This document shows, in pieces, positions 44,437 through 56,088 of a DNA stretch of 64,000 bases. This stretch comes from Micromonospora_G sp044901685 (GTDB lineage Bacteria > Actinomycetota > Actinomycetes > Mycobacteriales > Micromonosporaceae): positions 1,364,001 to 1,428,000 of the forward strand of contig NZ_JBJDPS010000001.1 in assembly GCF_044901685.1 (NCBI RefSeq), written 5' to 3'. The notes under the pieces are model-generated. The model was given only the letters and a program-made list of their open reading frames with translations, was not told the origin of the DNA and ran no database searches. Made by a program: the position numbers and the translations under genes. Each line of letters opens with the position of its first letter. The stretch's first letter is position 1.

Positions 44437-44937
44437 TCATCGTGACCGGCGCGACCGACCCAGCCGGTGCCACGCGGCGGCCGAGGCGAGGCCGTACACC
44501 AGGTGCGGCACCGCGTCGGACAACCAGTCCGACCGGCTCCAGCGTCGCGGATCGGTGACGCCGAGGGCGGTCAGGGACGCGTCGGTGGCGAACATGGCAC
44601 CGACACCGAGCACCACGCTGGCCACCGGTAACGGCAGTCGCCGCCTGGCGTCCAGCACAGCGACCAGCACGGCGGCGCCGATCCCGGTGCCGTAACCGAG
44701 CAGCGCCCCGAGGGCCGAGCGGCGGTTCGCCGCCTGGCCCTCGGGTCCGAGACTCAGGTGTACGGCTCCGGCGAGGTGCCCGGCGGCCTGGTCGGGCGTA
44801 CTGCTCGCCGGACGGGCCCGGATGGTCATGTCCAGGTACGTGACCGCGTTGAGGGCCATCGTTCCCACCGCTCCGGCGATCGCGCCGTCCAGCGCGGACT
44901 GCCCGTGGTCCACCCGTGAGGTGCCGTACGACCCCAT
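44437..44937 (-). CDS. hypothetical membrane protein
   Basis: A 166-residue protein with three or four hydrophobic segments (GAIAGAVGTMALNAVTYL, GALLGYGTGIGAAVLVAVL, VASVVLGVGAMFATDASL, LVYGLASAAAWHRL) and an Arg-rich C-terminus. It follows the 69-residue gene by 2 nt on the same strand. No family is recognised with confidence. Confidence 0.65.
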   Translation of the reverse strand: MGSYGTSRVDHGQSALDGAIAGAVGTMALNAVTYLDMTIRARPASSTPDQAAGHLAGAVHLSLGPEGQAANRRSALGALLGYGTGIGAAVLVAVLDARRRLPLPVASVVLGVGAMFATDASLTALGVTDPRRWSRSDWLSDAVPHLVYGLASAAAWHRLGRSRRSR

Positions 44938-44939
44938 CG

Positions 44940-45149
44940 TCAGCCCCGCTCGCCGCGTCCGCGTTCGCCCTTCGGGCCCCGCCCGCGTTCGCTGCGCAGC
45001 ACGCCGCGCTGCCCCCGGTCGTCCTGTAGGACCTGGTTCGCGACGGTGTTGGCGCCCTTGTCCACGGCGCGTCCGGAATCCTCGATCAGCTTGCGCAGCC
45101 GCGCGCGTTCGACGTCGTACGCGTTGCTGCCCGGTCGTGGTCCTGGCAT
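44940..45149 (-). CDS. small basic hypothetical protein
   Basis: A 69-residue protein (MPGPRPGSNAYDVERARLRKLIEDSGRAVDKGANTVANQ, then a Gly/Arg/Glu-rich tail). The helical first half resembles small phosphoprotein-like proteins seen in actinomycetes, but no name is certain. It is upstream of, and probably co-transcribed with, the membrane protein at 44437. Confidence 0.55.
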   Translation of the reverse strand: MPGPRPGSNAYDVERARLRKLIEDSGRAVDKGANTVANQVLQDDRGQRGVLRSERGRGPKGERGRGERG

Positions 45150-45261
45150 GGGGTGCCCCCCGTTCCGTTGTGGTCCGACGGCGTACCCGAGGTGTCTACC
45201 CGCCCAGGTGGGGCGCATTCGTGATTCCGTCCCGACGAGCCGCCCCGCCCGGCGGGCACCC

Positions 45262-46206
45262 TCAACCGTCCGGGTGGGCCGGCCGACCGGGGTCCGCGAC
45301 CGTACGGGTGTGCTGACCGGGTCGGCCGACAACGGCGTGCGGTACGACGGCCACCGGACTCTGCGCGTGGTGCAGGACGTGCTGGCTCACCGAACCGAGC
45401 AGCAACCCGGTCAGGGCACCTCGGCCGTGCCCGCCGACCACCACGAGCTGGGCGTAGTGCGAGAGCTCGACCAGCGCCGGGGCGGCCCGGCCGGGCATGA
45501 GCTGGCGGTTGATCTCCACCTGTGGGTAGCGCTCCCGCCAGCCGGCGACCGACTCGGCGAGGACCCGCCCCTCGTCGTCGCGGAGCGCGTCGCGATCGTG
45601 CACCGTCGGCAGCACGTCCCCGGCCTGGGTCGACACCGGGTGCCGGTAGGCGTGCACCGCCACCACGTGGGTACGTCGAAGTGCCGCCTCCTGGACCGCG
45701 AACGCGACCGCCTCGGTGGACAGGTGCGTCCCGTCGATGCCGACGACGACCGGCCCGGTCGGGTTCGGCCTGCCCCGGGCGACGAGCACCGGGCAGGCCG
45801 CGTGCGAGGTGACCTGCACCGCCACCGAGCCGATCAGCAGGCTGGTCAGCCCACCGAGCCCGTGGTCCCCGATCACCACCAGGGGGGCCCGGGTGGACTC
45901 GCCGACCAGGACGGCGGTGGCGAATCCCGGCACCACCTCGCCGGTGACGGCCACGCCGGGCGCGACGGCGCGTGCCTCGGTGAGCGCCTCGTCGACGACC
46001 CGTTCGGCCTGCTGGCGCAGGCCGCCGTCGGCCGGCCCGGCCGGTGACGGTTTGCCGGAGACGCGCAGCTTCGGCCAGACGAAGGCGTGCACCACGCGGA
46101 GCGGACGCTGGCGCCTGTTCGCCTCGTCGGCGGCGAGCCGCACCGCCGCCAGGCCGGTCGTGGACCCGTCGACGCCGACCACCACCGCGTCGTTGTTCGC
46201 GTCCAT
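45262..46206 (-). CDS. universal stress protein with two USP domains
   Basis: A 314-residue protein with USP domains at about 6-145 and 152-295. ATP-binding loops are GDHGLGGLTSLLIGS (first) and GGHGRGALTGLLLGS (second), each matching G-x2-G-x9-G-S/T. The C-terminal 20 residues are disordered. ATG 46206 has GGAGGAG upstream. USPs bind ATP under hypoxia or dormancy; in this lineage they are often in DosR-type regulons, but no such site is claimed here. Confidence 0.93.
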   Translation of the reverse strand: MDANNDAVVVGVDGSTTGLAAVRLAADEANRRQRPLRVVHAFVWPKLRVSGKPSPAGPADGGLRQQAERVVDEALTEARAVAPGVAVTGEVVPGFATAVLVGESTRAPLVVIGDHGLGGLTSLLIGSVAVQVTSHAACPVLVARGRPNPTGPVVVGIDGTHLSTEAVAFAVQEAALRRTHVVAVHAYRHPVSTQAGDVLPTVHDRDALRDDEGRVLAESVAGWRERYPQVEINRQLMPGRAAPALVELSHYAQLVVVGGHGRGALTGLLLGSVSQHVLHHAQSPVAVVPHAVVGRPGQHTRTVADPGRPAHPDG

Positions 46207-46327
46207 CGTTCCGCTCCTCCGGGCTGCTGTCCGGGCACGGCGCCGATCCCAGTATGGGCAGGTGACGGGCTGGCCGGGGCGATAAGTGACGTACCGGCGG
46301 CGGTTCGCCGACGTCGCGACCCGGCGG

Positions 46328-47221
46328 TCAGGTACGGCGCGGACGGGCGGCGAAGAACGCCCAGATCAGTTCGGTGGCCGCCACCCCGGCTCCGGGCGCG
46401 GCCACCGGGCCGACCTTCGCCCCGGGCCAGGAATGCCCCATGTTCGCCAACCGGTACTCCTCCACGTCGCTGCCGTCGGCGCAGCGGGCCCGGTCGAGGG
46501 TGACCGCCTCGGCCGGCGCCGACGCGGGCCCCGCCGGGACACAGCGCAGCCGTTGCCGCCACGCCCGCATCCCGGCCTGGAACTGCTCGGCGTACCGGTC
46601 CTGCCCGCCGATGAAGGTGATGACCGAGACCGGGCTCTTCGGGACGTAGTCCGCGGCGGCGGCCGGGGGACCGATGAACCCGCCGCTGGCCACACCGATG
46701 GCGGCGAACACGCCGGTCGCCTCGACGGCGGCCCGGAAACTCAGGTCGCCGCCGTTGGAGATGCCGGTCAGGTAGACCCGGTCCGGGTCGACCCGCCAGC
46801 CTCCGGTCAGGTGCGCGGCGAGGGCCTTCAGGAACCCGACGTCGTCGGCCGTGCCGCAGCAGACCAGGGCGTTGAACCCACCGTTGATCCCGTCGGGGTA
46901 CGCGACCAGGAAGTTCTCCCGCTCGGCCACCGCGTCGAACTCCACCATCTCGCTCATTCCGAGTCCTTCGCCCGGAAAGGGGTGCAGCGCGATCACCAGC
47001 GGGACGGGCACGGCCGGGTCGTAGTTCGCCGGCGCGTGCAACCGGTACCGGCGGGCGACCCCGTCGTGGTCCAGGGTGAGTTGGTGCCGTCCGGGCGCGG
47101 GCGCGACGACGGCACTGCTCGGCGAGGGGGAGGGCGCGGTTCCCGTTCCCTCGTCCGTGTCGCAGCCAGCCGCGCCGAGCAGGACGCTCACCGCCGCGAA
47201 GAACACCGTCAACCGCCGCAT
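46328..47221 (-). CDS. lipoprotein PHB depolymerase-family esterase (LpqC-like)
   Basis: A 297-residue exported protein. Lipobox LLGAAGC with Cys at about 20. After a Ser/Pro/Thr linker comes an alpha/beta-hydrolase: VPLVIALHPFPGEG, the nucleophile Ser in LTGISNGGDL, and a late His in MGHSWPGA. Esterases of this type (LpqC/poly-3-hydroxybutyrate depolymerase) act outside the membrane. ATG 47221 has GGAAGGGG upstream. Confidence 0.88.
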   Translation of the reverse strand: MRRLTVFFAAVSVLLGAAGCDTDEGTGTAPSPSPSSAVVAPAPGRHQLTLDHDGVARRYRLHAPANYDPAVPVPLVIALHPFPGEGLGMSEMVEFDAVAERENFLVAYPDGINGGFNALVCCGTADDVGFLKALAAHLTGGWRVDPDRVYLTGISNGGDLSFRAAVEATGVFAAIGVASGGFIGPPAAAADYVPKSPVSVITFIGGQDRYAEQFQAGMRAWRQRLRCVPAGPASAPAEAVTLDRARCADGSDVEEYRLANMGHSWPGAKVGPVAAPGAGVAATELIWAFFAARPRRT

Positions 47222-47421
47222 GTCGTACCCCTTCCGCTCCCCGTGGGCCTTCAACCTCGGTGTCGGGGTACGGCAGGGTCAACCCTTTCGGCGTACGCCG
47301 AAGACATCGGGGCGGTACGTCGGGTAGCTGAAGGTGGTGCGGTTCGCCCCATCAGTCGGGGCTGGTGCCGATAGTCTGCCAGCACCGCCTTTCTGCTTGA
47401 TGATCGCCACGGGGGGCTGAG

Positions 47422-47721
47422 TTGGTAGCCGTGGAACTCACCCGGTTCCGGGTCTCCTCGGACCGGACGGAGCAACTGCTCGCGGCGCGTCCGGCCATGT
47501 TGCGCGACTTCGAGGCCGACCGGGCCGGGTTCATCGACGCCCGCCTGGTCCGGTTGCCCGACGACGAGTGGCTCGACATCGTCTTCTGGCGGTCAGCGAA
47601 GGATCTGGCCGCGTCCCGCGCCAAGGGCGGCAACCTCCCGTACATCCGGGTGTTCCTGGATCTGATCGACGAGACGGTCAGCTCGGAAGAGGGCACCATG
47701 CACGACGTACGTCTGCGCTGA
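47422..47721 (+). CDS. antibiotic biosynthesis monooxygenase-like domain protein
   Basis: A 99-residue ferredoxin-like-fold protein (VELTRFRVSSDRTEQLLAARPAMLRDFEADRAGFIDARLVRLPDDEWLDIVFWRS). This is the ABM/dimeric alpha-beta-barrel pattern. The TTG start at 47422 follows GGGGGG; GTG 47431 is equally possible. No cofactor residues are evident, so the substrate is unknown. Confidence 0.72.
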   Translation: MVAVELTRFRVSSDRTEQLLAARPAMLRDFEADRAGFIDARLVRLPDDEWLDIVFWRSAKDLAASRAKGGNLPYIRVFLDLIDETVSSEEGTMHDVRLR

Positions 47722-47871
47722 GTCGCCGCGCGGGCCGGTCAGCTCAGGTCGGTGACCGGATCGATGACCCAGTGGTGCGACCGGAGCGGCCGGTCGGCGA
47801 AGGCGACGTCGCGCTCACCCCTCCACTGTGTACGCTGTACGCCCGGCGGGGCTGAGCGAAGGATTCTGTCG

Positions 47872-48612
47872 ATGACCCAGGACCCGGTGGTGCCGAGCAC
47901 CGCCCGCATGATCGACTACTGGCTCGGGGGCCGGCACCACTTCCCGGTCGACGTCACCGCCGCACAGGCGTTCGAGGGCGCGTACGGACCCTGCGCGGCG
48001 ATCTTCCGTTCACTGCGCGACTTCTCCGGACGGGCCGTGGCCCACCTGGTCGACCACGGCATCGACAACTTCCTGGTCTTCGGCGCGGGAGTGCCCAGCC
48101 AGGGCAACGTGCACGAGGTCGCCAGCGGCTCGCACGTGCTCTACACCGACATCGACCCGGTCACCATCGCACTCGGCCAGGAGATCCTCGCCGACCACCA
48201 GCGCGCCGGGTACGCCTTCGGCGACGCGACCGACCTGTCGAGCATCGAGCCGGAGGCGCTGACCCGGTTCCTTCCCGGCTGGGGGCGGGAGCCGATCGGG
48301 GTCGTCTTCCTCGGCCTGGCCGCCTTCCTCGACGACCCGACGCTGGCCCGTACCCTCGCGCGGTTGCACCGGGCGGTGCCTCCCGGCAGCATGCTGGCCT
48401 TCGACTTCGACGGCGAGGAACTCGCCGACCACCCGGTGGCGCTGGCGATGATGGGGGACGGCTTCCACATGCGTGCCCCGGCCGGTTTCCCGGACCTGCT
48501 CGGCGACTGGCGGCTGACCCCCGACGGCATCGTGCCGGTGGCCCGGTGGCGCGCGGAGGACCCGCCGGCCGACGTGCCGGACGCGTTCCACGGCGGCGTC
48601 GCGCTCCACTAG
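47872..48612 (+). CDS. SAM-dependent methyltransferase, DUF574 type
   Basis: A 246-residue protein of the actinobacterial DUF574 family. The family start motif is PSTARMIDYWLGGRHHFPVD; the SAM pocket reads FLVFGAGVPSQGNVHEVA, and YTDIDPVTIA is the acidic strand end. It is slightly shorter than usual (about 265). ATG 47872 has AAGGA upstream. Substrate unknown for the whole family. Confidence 0.88.
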   Translation: MTQDPVVPSTARMIDYWLGGRHHFPVDVTAAQAFEGAYGPCAAIFRSLRDFSGRAVAHLVDHGIDNFLVFGAGVPSQGNVHEVASGSHVLYTDIDPVTIALGQEILADHQRAGYAFGDATDLSSIEPEALTRFLPGWGREPIGVVFLGLAAFLDDPTLARTLARLHRAVPPGSMLAFDFDGEELADHPVALAMMGDGFHMRAPAGFPDLLGDWRLTPDGIVPVARWRAEDPPADVPDAFHGGVALH

Positions 48613-48708
48613 CCACCCCACCGCCCCTCCGGCCGCTCGCCGTCCACGCTCCGCGCACCCCGGTCCGGGACGCGCGGAACCGGGGTGCGCCCGGGACCGG
48701 CGGCGGCA

Positions 48709-48714
48709 TAACAT
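48709..48714 (+). promoter_or_regulatory. -10 box of leaderless GNAT gene
   Basis: TAACAT lies 6 nt before the GTG at 48721. Confidence 0.55.
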
Positions 48715-48720
48715 CGGCCG

Positions 48721-49287
48721 GTGCTGCGCCCCGCCTATCCGATCGAGACCGAGCGGCTGCTGCTGCGCCCGTTCCAGGACGGCGACTTCACCGACCTGCA
48801 CGCACTGACCTCGCATCCGGAGGTGGTCCGGTACCTCTACTGGGAGGTGCACGACGAGGCCGCCACCCGGGACGCGCTCACCCGCCGGATCAGCCAGGCG
48901 GAGCTGCGGGAGGAGGGGCAGTGGCTGGCCCTGGCCGTGCAGTTGCCGACCACCGGGCGGGTGATCGGCCAGGTGGTCCTCAAGTGGGTCAGCGTCGCCA
49001 ACCGGCAGGGTGAGCTGGGGTTCGCCGTCAACCCCGAGTTCCAGGGCATGGGGTACGCGACGGAGGCGGCCGAGGTCGGGCTCCGGCTCGGATTCGAGCA
49101 GCTCGGACTGCACCGGATCACCGGCGCGTGCGACGTACTCAACGAGCCGTCCTGGCGGCTGATGGAGCGGCTCGGAATGCGCCGGGAGGCCCACTTCGTC
49201 GAGGACGAGATCTTCAAGGGGCAGTGGGGCGAGCAGTTCGTCTACGCGATCCTGGACCGGGAGTGGCGCGACCGGCACGGCGCCTGA
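48721..49287 (+). CDS. GNAT family N-acetyltransferase (RimJ/RimL type)
   Basis: A 188-residue protein starting IETERLLLRPFQDGDF, with the acetyl-CoA segment GELGFAVNPEFQGMGYATEAA (Q-x-x-G-x-A variant) and HRITGACDVLNEPSWRLMERLGMRRE. This is the RimJ/RimL/PhnO-like layout that acetylates protein N-termini or small amines. It has no evident partner. Confidence 0.92.
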   Translation: MLRPAYPIETERLLLRPFQDGDFTDLHALTSHPEVVRYLYWEVHDEAATRDALTRRISQAELREEGQWLALAVQLPTTGRVIGQVVLKWVSVANRQGELGFAVNPEFQGMGYATEAAEVGLRLGFEQLGLHRITGACDVLNEPSWRLMERLGMRREAHFVEDEIFKGQWGEQFVYAILDREWRDRHGA

Positions 49288-49314
49288 GCGGGCCCGTACC
49301 GGTCGCGCGCACGT

Positions 49315-49331
49315 CGGGAAAGGTGTTCCCG
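49315..49331. terminator. short hairpin between convergent genes
   Basis: A 6-bp stem CGGGAA/TTCCCG with a 5-nt loop lies between the GNAT stop and the UvrA-like stop. Low stability, so a weak call. Confidence 0.4.
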
Positions 49332-49340
49332 CGGCTCGGG

Positions 49341-51731
<2,391 letters not shown>

Positions 51732-51877
51732 CGTGTCTCCATCTGTCGGGCGGGCCGTCTGTCCGGCCGCCGCGCGTTACCGTCGCCGGTGAGTGGCTCG
51801 GGGACGTCGCCGGCGGGATCGGTGACGGTGTGGTGGGCGGCCTGCGCCGCGACGGTTCCGGTCGAGCCGGACGGGGT

Positions 51878-52297
51878 TCAGCGGATCTGCTGGATCCGGA
51901 CCAGGTTGCCGGCGGGATCGCGGACGGCACAGTCGCGGATGCCGTACGGCTGTTCGGCCGGCTCCTGGACGACCTCCGCACCGCTGGCCAGCACCCGCTC
52001 GAAGGTGCCGTCGAGGTCGGCGGTGGCCAGGACGACACCGGCGTAGGTGCCCTTGGCCATCATCTCGACGATGGCCCGGCGTTCGTCGTCGGTGATTCCC
52101 GGGTCGGCGGCCGGCGGCTCCAGCACGATGGAGGTGCCGGGCTGCCCGGCGGGACCGACGGTGATCCACCGCATGCCCCCGTGGTCGACGTCGCCACGGA
52201 CCTCGAAGCCGAGGGTGTCGCGGTAGAAGGCCAGGGAGGCGTCCGGGTTGTCGTGGGGGAGGAAGGAGGCATAGATCGCGATGTCCATGGCGGTCAC
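51878..52297 (-). CDS. VOC family protein (glyoxalase/bleomycin-resistance fold)
   Basis: A 139-residue protein with the VOC repeats: SLAFYRDTLGFEVRGDVDHGG, GTSIVLEPP, and YGIRDCAVRDPAGNLVRIQQI (metal-site Glu not clearly kept). GTG 52297 overlaps the stop of the AraC gene (GTGA), so it is coupled; ATG 52288 is an alternative start. Drug-binding or detoxification roles are common in this fold. Confidence 0.87.
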   Translation of the reverse strand: MTAMDIAIYASFLPHDNPDASLAFYRDTLGFEVRGDVDHGGMRWITVGPAGQPGTSIVLEPPAADPGITDDERRAIVEMMAKGTYAGVVLATADLDGTFERVLASGAEVVQEPAEQPYGIRDCAVRDPAGNLVRIQQIR

Positions 52298-52743
52298 GCT
52301 AGCCGCGCCCGCGCCGGCCGCGCTTCTCGATTCCTGATCGGTCTGGTCACCTGTTTGGCCAGGCAGGGTGGCATCCCGACGGTCGCCTGCGCGGCCCGTT
52401 GCCGGTAGGTGCTCGGCGGCATGCCGACCAGTTCCGTGAAGCGGGTGCTGAAGGTGCCCAACGACGAGCAGCCGACGGCGAAGCAGACCTCGGTGACGCT
52501 GAGGTCGCCGCGCCGCAGCAGCGCCATCGCGCGCTCGACGCGTCGCGTCATGAGGTACCCGTACGGGGACTCACCGTAGGCGAGGCGGAACTCGCGGCTC
52601 AGGTGCCCGGCGGACATGTGCGCGCCGCGGGCGAGCGCCTCGACGTCGAGCGGCTGGGCGTACTCCCGGTCGATCCGGTCCCGGACGCGGCGCAGCCGGG
52701 CGAGGTCGCGCAGTCGTCGCGACTCGGCGTTGCTGCTGTTCAC
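52294..52743 (-). CDS. AraC family transcriptional regulator
   Basis: A 149-residue protein that is almost only the AraC DNA-binding region: two HTHs, HMSAGHLSREFRLAYGESPYGYLMTRRVERAMALL and LSVTEVCFAVGCSSLGTFSTRFTELVGMPPSTYRQ. No sensor domain precedes it, so it resembles the Rob/SoxS size class. GTG 52743 is the preferred start. The VOC gene downstream is coupled and is probably its target, with the UvrA-like gene beyond. Confidence 0.88.
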   Translation of the reverse strand: MNSSNAESRRLRDLARLRRVRDRIDREYAQPLDVEALARGAHMSAGHLSREFRLAYGESPYGYLMTRRVERAMALLRRGDLSVTEVCFAVGCSSLGTFSTRFTELVGMPPSTYRQRAAQATVGMPPCLAKQVTRPIRNREARPARARLA

Positions 52744-53127
52744 CTGCGAGATCGTGCCACATCGGCGGGGTCGCGGCGAGCGCCGACAGGCCCGGTGCCG
52801 GCCCCGAACCTCGCCATCGGGCCGTTCCCGCCCGAACCGTTCCACCAACAGAACTAGCGTCCTAGGACGACTTACGGGTTGTGGTCCTCGTCACCGACCA
52901 GACGACCCGCATCGGCAGCCGACGGCCCCCAGCAGGGGGCGGATATAGTGACACCGCAAATCAGCAGCCCCGGGTGCCCGCCGAACACCGGAACCGGGGT
53001 TGCGCCAGGAGTCCGGCACCACGGCGAGGCCAGCGAGCGGGGTCCGTGATCACCGGCGAGAGCGCGCACGGTCCCGGACCGACCCGTGCCAGCGGGAAGC
53101 GACGGACCAACCGCAGAGGGAGGTTCG
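52744..53127. other. 384-bp divergent intergenic region
   Basis: It separates the AraC gene (minus) from the CDP-alcohol transferase (plus). A good -10 TATAGT is at 52944-52949. No gene of reasonable coding pattern was found. Confidence 0.6.
52944..52949 (+). promoter_or_regulatory. candidate -10 box for the pgsA-gcvH block
   Basis: TATAGT is the best -10 hexamer in this GC-rich gap, about 180 nt before the CDP-alcohol transferase start. The -35 is not clear. Confidence 0.45.
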
Positions 53128-53769
53128 GTGTCGCGTCGGCCGGCGCGGGCGGACGACGCCCAGCCAACCGGGGGCACCGCCGCCCGGTCCGAGGGTGCGG
53201 GTAGCCGGGTCCTCACGATTCCGAACCTGATCAGCTTCGCCCGGCTGCTCGGCGTACCGCTGTTCCTCTATCTTCTGCTGGGGCCCAGGGCGGACGTCGC
53301 CGCCCTGGTCGTGCTCGCCGTCGGCGGCACCACCGACTGGGTCGACGGTTACGTCGCCCGCCGGCTCAAGCAGGTCAGCCGGCTCGGGGAACTGCTCGAC
53401 CCGACCGCCGACCGGCTCTACATCCTGGCCACCCTGGCCGGCTTCACCGCCCGCGAGATCGTGCCGTGGGAATTCACCGCCGCGCTGCTGGCCCGCGAGC
53501 TGCTGCTGCTCGGTTCGCTGCTGGTGCTGCGCCGGTACGGGTACGGTCCACCGCCGGTGCACTATCTCGGCAAGACCGCCACGTTCATCCTGTTGGCCGC
53601 GTTCCCGACGTTGCTGCTCGCCGACGCGGTGTCGGGTGCGGCGACGGTTGCCGGTGCGATCGGGTGGTCGCTGGCGTGGTGGGGGCTGGTTCTCTACTGG
53701 GTTGCCGGGGCGTTCTACCTGGTTCAGGCCGCTCGTCTGGTCGGTTCGAGGCGCCGGGAGGCGCGATGA
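53128..53769 (+). CDS. CDP-alcohol phosphatidyltransferase
   Basis: A 213-residue membrane enzyme. The family motif D-G-x2-A-R-x8-G-x3-D-x3-D is complete: VDGYVARRLKQVSRLG then ELLDPTADR. About five membrane helices. It makes a phospholipid such as phosphatidylglycerophosphate (PgsA2-like position before Rv1823-type genes). GTG 53128 has GAGGGAGG upstream and follows a disordered start. It overlaps the next gene as ATGA. Confidence 0.92.
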   Translation: MSRRPARADDAQPTGGTAARSEGAGSRVLTIPNLISFARLLGVPLFLYLLLGPRADVAALVVLAVGGTTDWVDGYVARRLKQVSRLGELLDPTADRLYILATLAGFTAREIVPWEFTAALLARELLLLGSLLVLRRYGYGPPPVHYLGKTATFILLAAFPTLLLADAVSGAATVAGAIGWSLAWWGLVLYWVAGAFYLVQAARLVGSRRREAR

Positions 53770-54701
53770 GTGCCGATCGTCGGCCGGAGCGGGTGTACGC
53801 GCCGGACTTTCTCACCGAGCTGTTCCGTAATCCGCTGGATCCGGGTTATTCGGATGCGGCGGCGAGCCGGCGTGCGGGGCGTGGGCCGACGGGGTGGCGC
53901 CGGAGGTCGATCCGGGTGGTGACGGTGGTCACACTGGCGGCGCTCGGGTTTCTGCTGGCGGTGGCGTACCGGCAGACGATCGAGGGGGAGCCGGGTCGTA
54001 GTCAGGCGCGGGCCGGGTTGGTGGCGCAGATCAAGCAGCGGGAGAGCGAGACCGACGAGCTGACCCGCCGGGTGGACGAGTTGCGGGCGGAGGTCAACCG
54101 GCAGCGTGATGCGGCGTTGTCGGGTAGCGACGCGGCCAGGTTGCGGGATCTGGAGGCGGGTACGGGTCTGGGGCGGGTCCGTGGCGACGGTGTGCTGGTT
54201 CGGGTGGCCGATGGGCCGTCGGAGGCGGATGCGGTGACCGGGGTGGGCGGTACTAACCTCGGCAAGGTGCTGGACCGTGATCTGCAGGACGTCGCGAACG
54301 CCTTGTGGAGTGCGGGCGCGGAGGCGATCTCGATCAATGGTCAGCGGTTGACGGCGACGTCGACGATTCGGGCCGCCGGTGGTGCGATCCTGGTCGATTT
54401 CCGGCCGGTGACCGGCCCGTACGAGGTTTCCGCGATCGGTCCGGGTCAGTTGGAGCGCCGGTTCCGAAGCAGTGCGGCGGCGGCTCTGTTGCGTCAGGTG
54501 TCGGTTGAGCACGGCATGTCGTTCGACGTACGGAAGGTCGATGACCTGACCTTGCCGGCGGCGGGTGAGCCGCAGTTGCGGTATGCCGTGCCGTCGGTGT
54601 CGCCGTCCGTGTCGCCTGTGCCGTCGGGTGCGGGGCGGTCCAGTAGTCCGGCGTCGCCAGGCGCCGGGAAATCCCTCAGTCCCTCCGGAGGCGGCCGATG
54701 A
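53766..54701 (+). CDS. DUF881 family protein (Rv1823-like)
   Basis: A 311-residue protein: disordered basic start, one membrane helix (about 57-75), a coiled coil (about 88-125), and the DUF881 domain (about 140-275, with GVLVRVADGPS, LQDVANALWSAGAEAISINGQRLTATS). The tail is Pro/Ser-rich. It is coupled to the CDP-alcohol transferase. DUF881 genes flank sbp in Actinobacteria and are presumed part of cell division or envelope assembly. Confidence 0.9.
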   Translation: MSADRRPERVYAPDFLTELFRNPLDPGYSDAAASRRAGRGPTGWRRRSIRVVTVVTLAALGFLLAVAYRQTIEGEPGRSQARAGLVAQIKQRESETDELTRRVDELRAEVNRQRDAALSGSDAARLRDLEAGTGLGRVRGDGVLVRVADGPSEADAVTGVGGTNLGKVLDRDLQDVANALWSAGAEAISINGQRLTATSTIRAAGGAILVDFRPVTGPYEVSAIGPGQLERRFRSSAAAALLRQVSVEHGMSFDVRKVDDLTLPAAGEPQLRYAVPSVSPSVSPVPSGAGRSSSPASPGAGKSLSPSGGGR

Positions 54702-55030
54702 TCCCTGTACTCGCGTTGCTCGTCGGTGTTGTGCTCGGCGTGGTGTTGGACCCGACGGTGCCGGCGGCGTTGCAGCCGTACCTGCCGATCGCCGTGGTCG
54801 CGGCCCTTGACGCGGTGTTCGGTGGGGTCCGGGCGAAGCTTGACCGGATTTTCGACGACAAGCAGTTCGTGATCTCGTTTATCTCGAACGTGCTGGTGGC
54901 GGGTGTGATCGTTTATCTCGGTGACCAGTTGGGGGTGGGTGGTCAGTTGTCGACCGGGGTCGTGGTGGTGCTCGGGGTCCGGATCTTCGGGAATGTGGCG
55001 GCGATCCGTCGGCACCTGTTCCGGGCGTAG
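54698..55030 (+). CDS. sbp: small basic protein Sbp (DUF1290, Rv1824-like)
   Basis: A 110-residue membrane protein with three helices (MIPVLALLVGVVLGVVLDPTVP, YLPIAVVAALDAVFGGVRAKL, FVISFISNVLVAGVIVYLGDQLG) and a basic end. It matches the small-basic-protein family that sits between DUF881 genes. ATG overlaps the upstream TGA. Confidence 0.92.
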   Translation: MIPVLALLVGVVLGVVLDPTVPAALQPYLPIAVVAALDAVFGGVRAKLDRIFDDKQFVISFISNVLVAGVIVYLGDQLGVGGQLSTGVVVVLGVRIFGNVAAIRRHLFRA

Positions 55031-55040
55031 GTTTCTGACG

Positions 55041-56024
55041 ATGAGCGACGAGCAGCGACAGGCCGGGTCGGGGGCTGAGGTGCCGGCGGCGGGGTCGGTG
55101 GACGGCCCGCCGGGGGATGCCGGTGGTTCCGGTCTCGGGTCGGACGGGCCGACGGTGGATCTGGCCGGGGTGGCCCGGTCGGCGGGTGTCGGTGGGTCGG
55201 CCGGTGGTGAGGTGTCGCCGCAGGCGACTGGTTCCGGTCCTGGGGTGGTGTCGGAGCCGCAGGAGCCGGGTGGTCCGGACTCGGAGGTCGCCGAGGGCGC
55301 GGAGGCTGGTGCGGGGCGGCCGGTGTCCGGGGCGGCGCGGTGGAGCAGCGCCAGTGTGATCATCGCGGTGTTGTTGGCGTTGCTGGGGTTCACGTTGGTG
55401 GTGCAGTTGAAGAACAATTCGGCGGATCCTGAGTTGGCGGCGACGCGGCAGGAGGACCTGGTGCGGATCCTGTCGGATCTGGAGTCGCAGGAGGAGCGGC
55501 TGCGTCAGGACATCGCGGGGCTGGAGGAGAGCAAGCGGCAGTTGGCGTCGGGTGCGCAGGGGCGGCAGGCGGTGTTGGACGAGGCGACTCGGCGGGCTGA
55601 CGAGTTGGGCATCCTGGCGGGTACGTTGCCGGCGCGGGGTCCGGGGTTGACGGTGACGTTCTCGGCTGGGGCGAAGCCGGTGGGGGCGGCGACGTTGTTG
55701 GACGCGGTGCAGGAGTTGCGGGGTGCGGGTGCGGAGGCGATGCAGATTTCTGGTGGTGGGGGTGCGGTGCGGGTGGTGGCGAGCACGTTCTTCCTGGATG
55801 ACGGTGGTGGTGTGGCGGTGAGTGGGCGCCGGTTGACCGGCCCGTACACGGTGACGGTGATTGGTGATCCATCGACGATGCGGACCGCGTTGAACATTCC
55901 GGGCGGGGTGGTCGCGTCGGTCAGTGGGGACGGCGGTAACGTTTCGGTGCAGGAGCGTGAGGTGGTCGACGTGTCGACCCTGAGTGCTCCGTTGGATCTG
56001 AAGCACGCGCGCCCGGTCTCCTGA
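55041..56024 (+). CDS. DUF881 family protein (Rv1825-like)
   Basis: A 327-residue protein. The first about 95 residues are Gly/Ser/Pro-rich and disordered; a membrane helix is at about 103-122; a coiled coil at about 130-190; then DUF881 (about 195-320, GPGLTVTFSAGAKPVGAATLLDAVQELRGAGAEAMQISG). Second DUF881 copy of the block. ATG 55041 lies 10 nt after the sbp stop. Confidence 0.9.
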   Translation: MSDEQRQAGSGAEVPAAGSVDGPPGDAGGSGLGSDGPTVDLAGVARSAGVGGSAGGEVSPQATGSGPGVVSEPQEPGGPDSEVAEGAEAGAGRPVSGAARWSSASVIIAVLLALLGFTLVVQLKNNSADPELAATRQEDLVRILSDLESQEERLRQDIAGLEESKRQLASGAQGRQAVLDEATRRADELGILAGTLPARGPGLTVTFSAGAKPVGAATLLDAVQELRGAGAEAMQISGGGGAVRVVASTFFLDDGGGVAVSGRRLTGPYTVTVIGDPSTMRTALNIPGGVVASVSGDGGNVSVQEREVVDVSTLSAPLDLKHARPVS

Positions 56025-56088
56025 CCGGGCGCGGCCGTACCTTCCTGGGTGCGGGTATCGATCGATGCGATGACGAAGGACGCGGCTG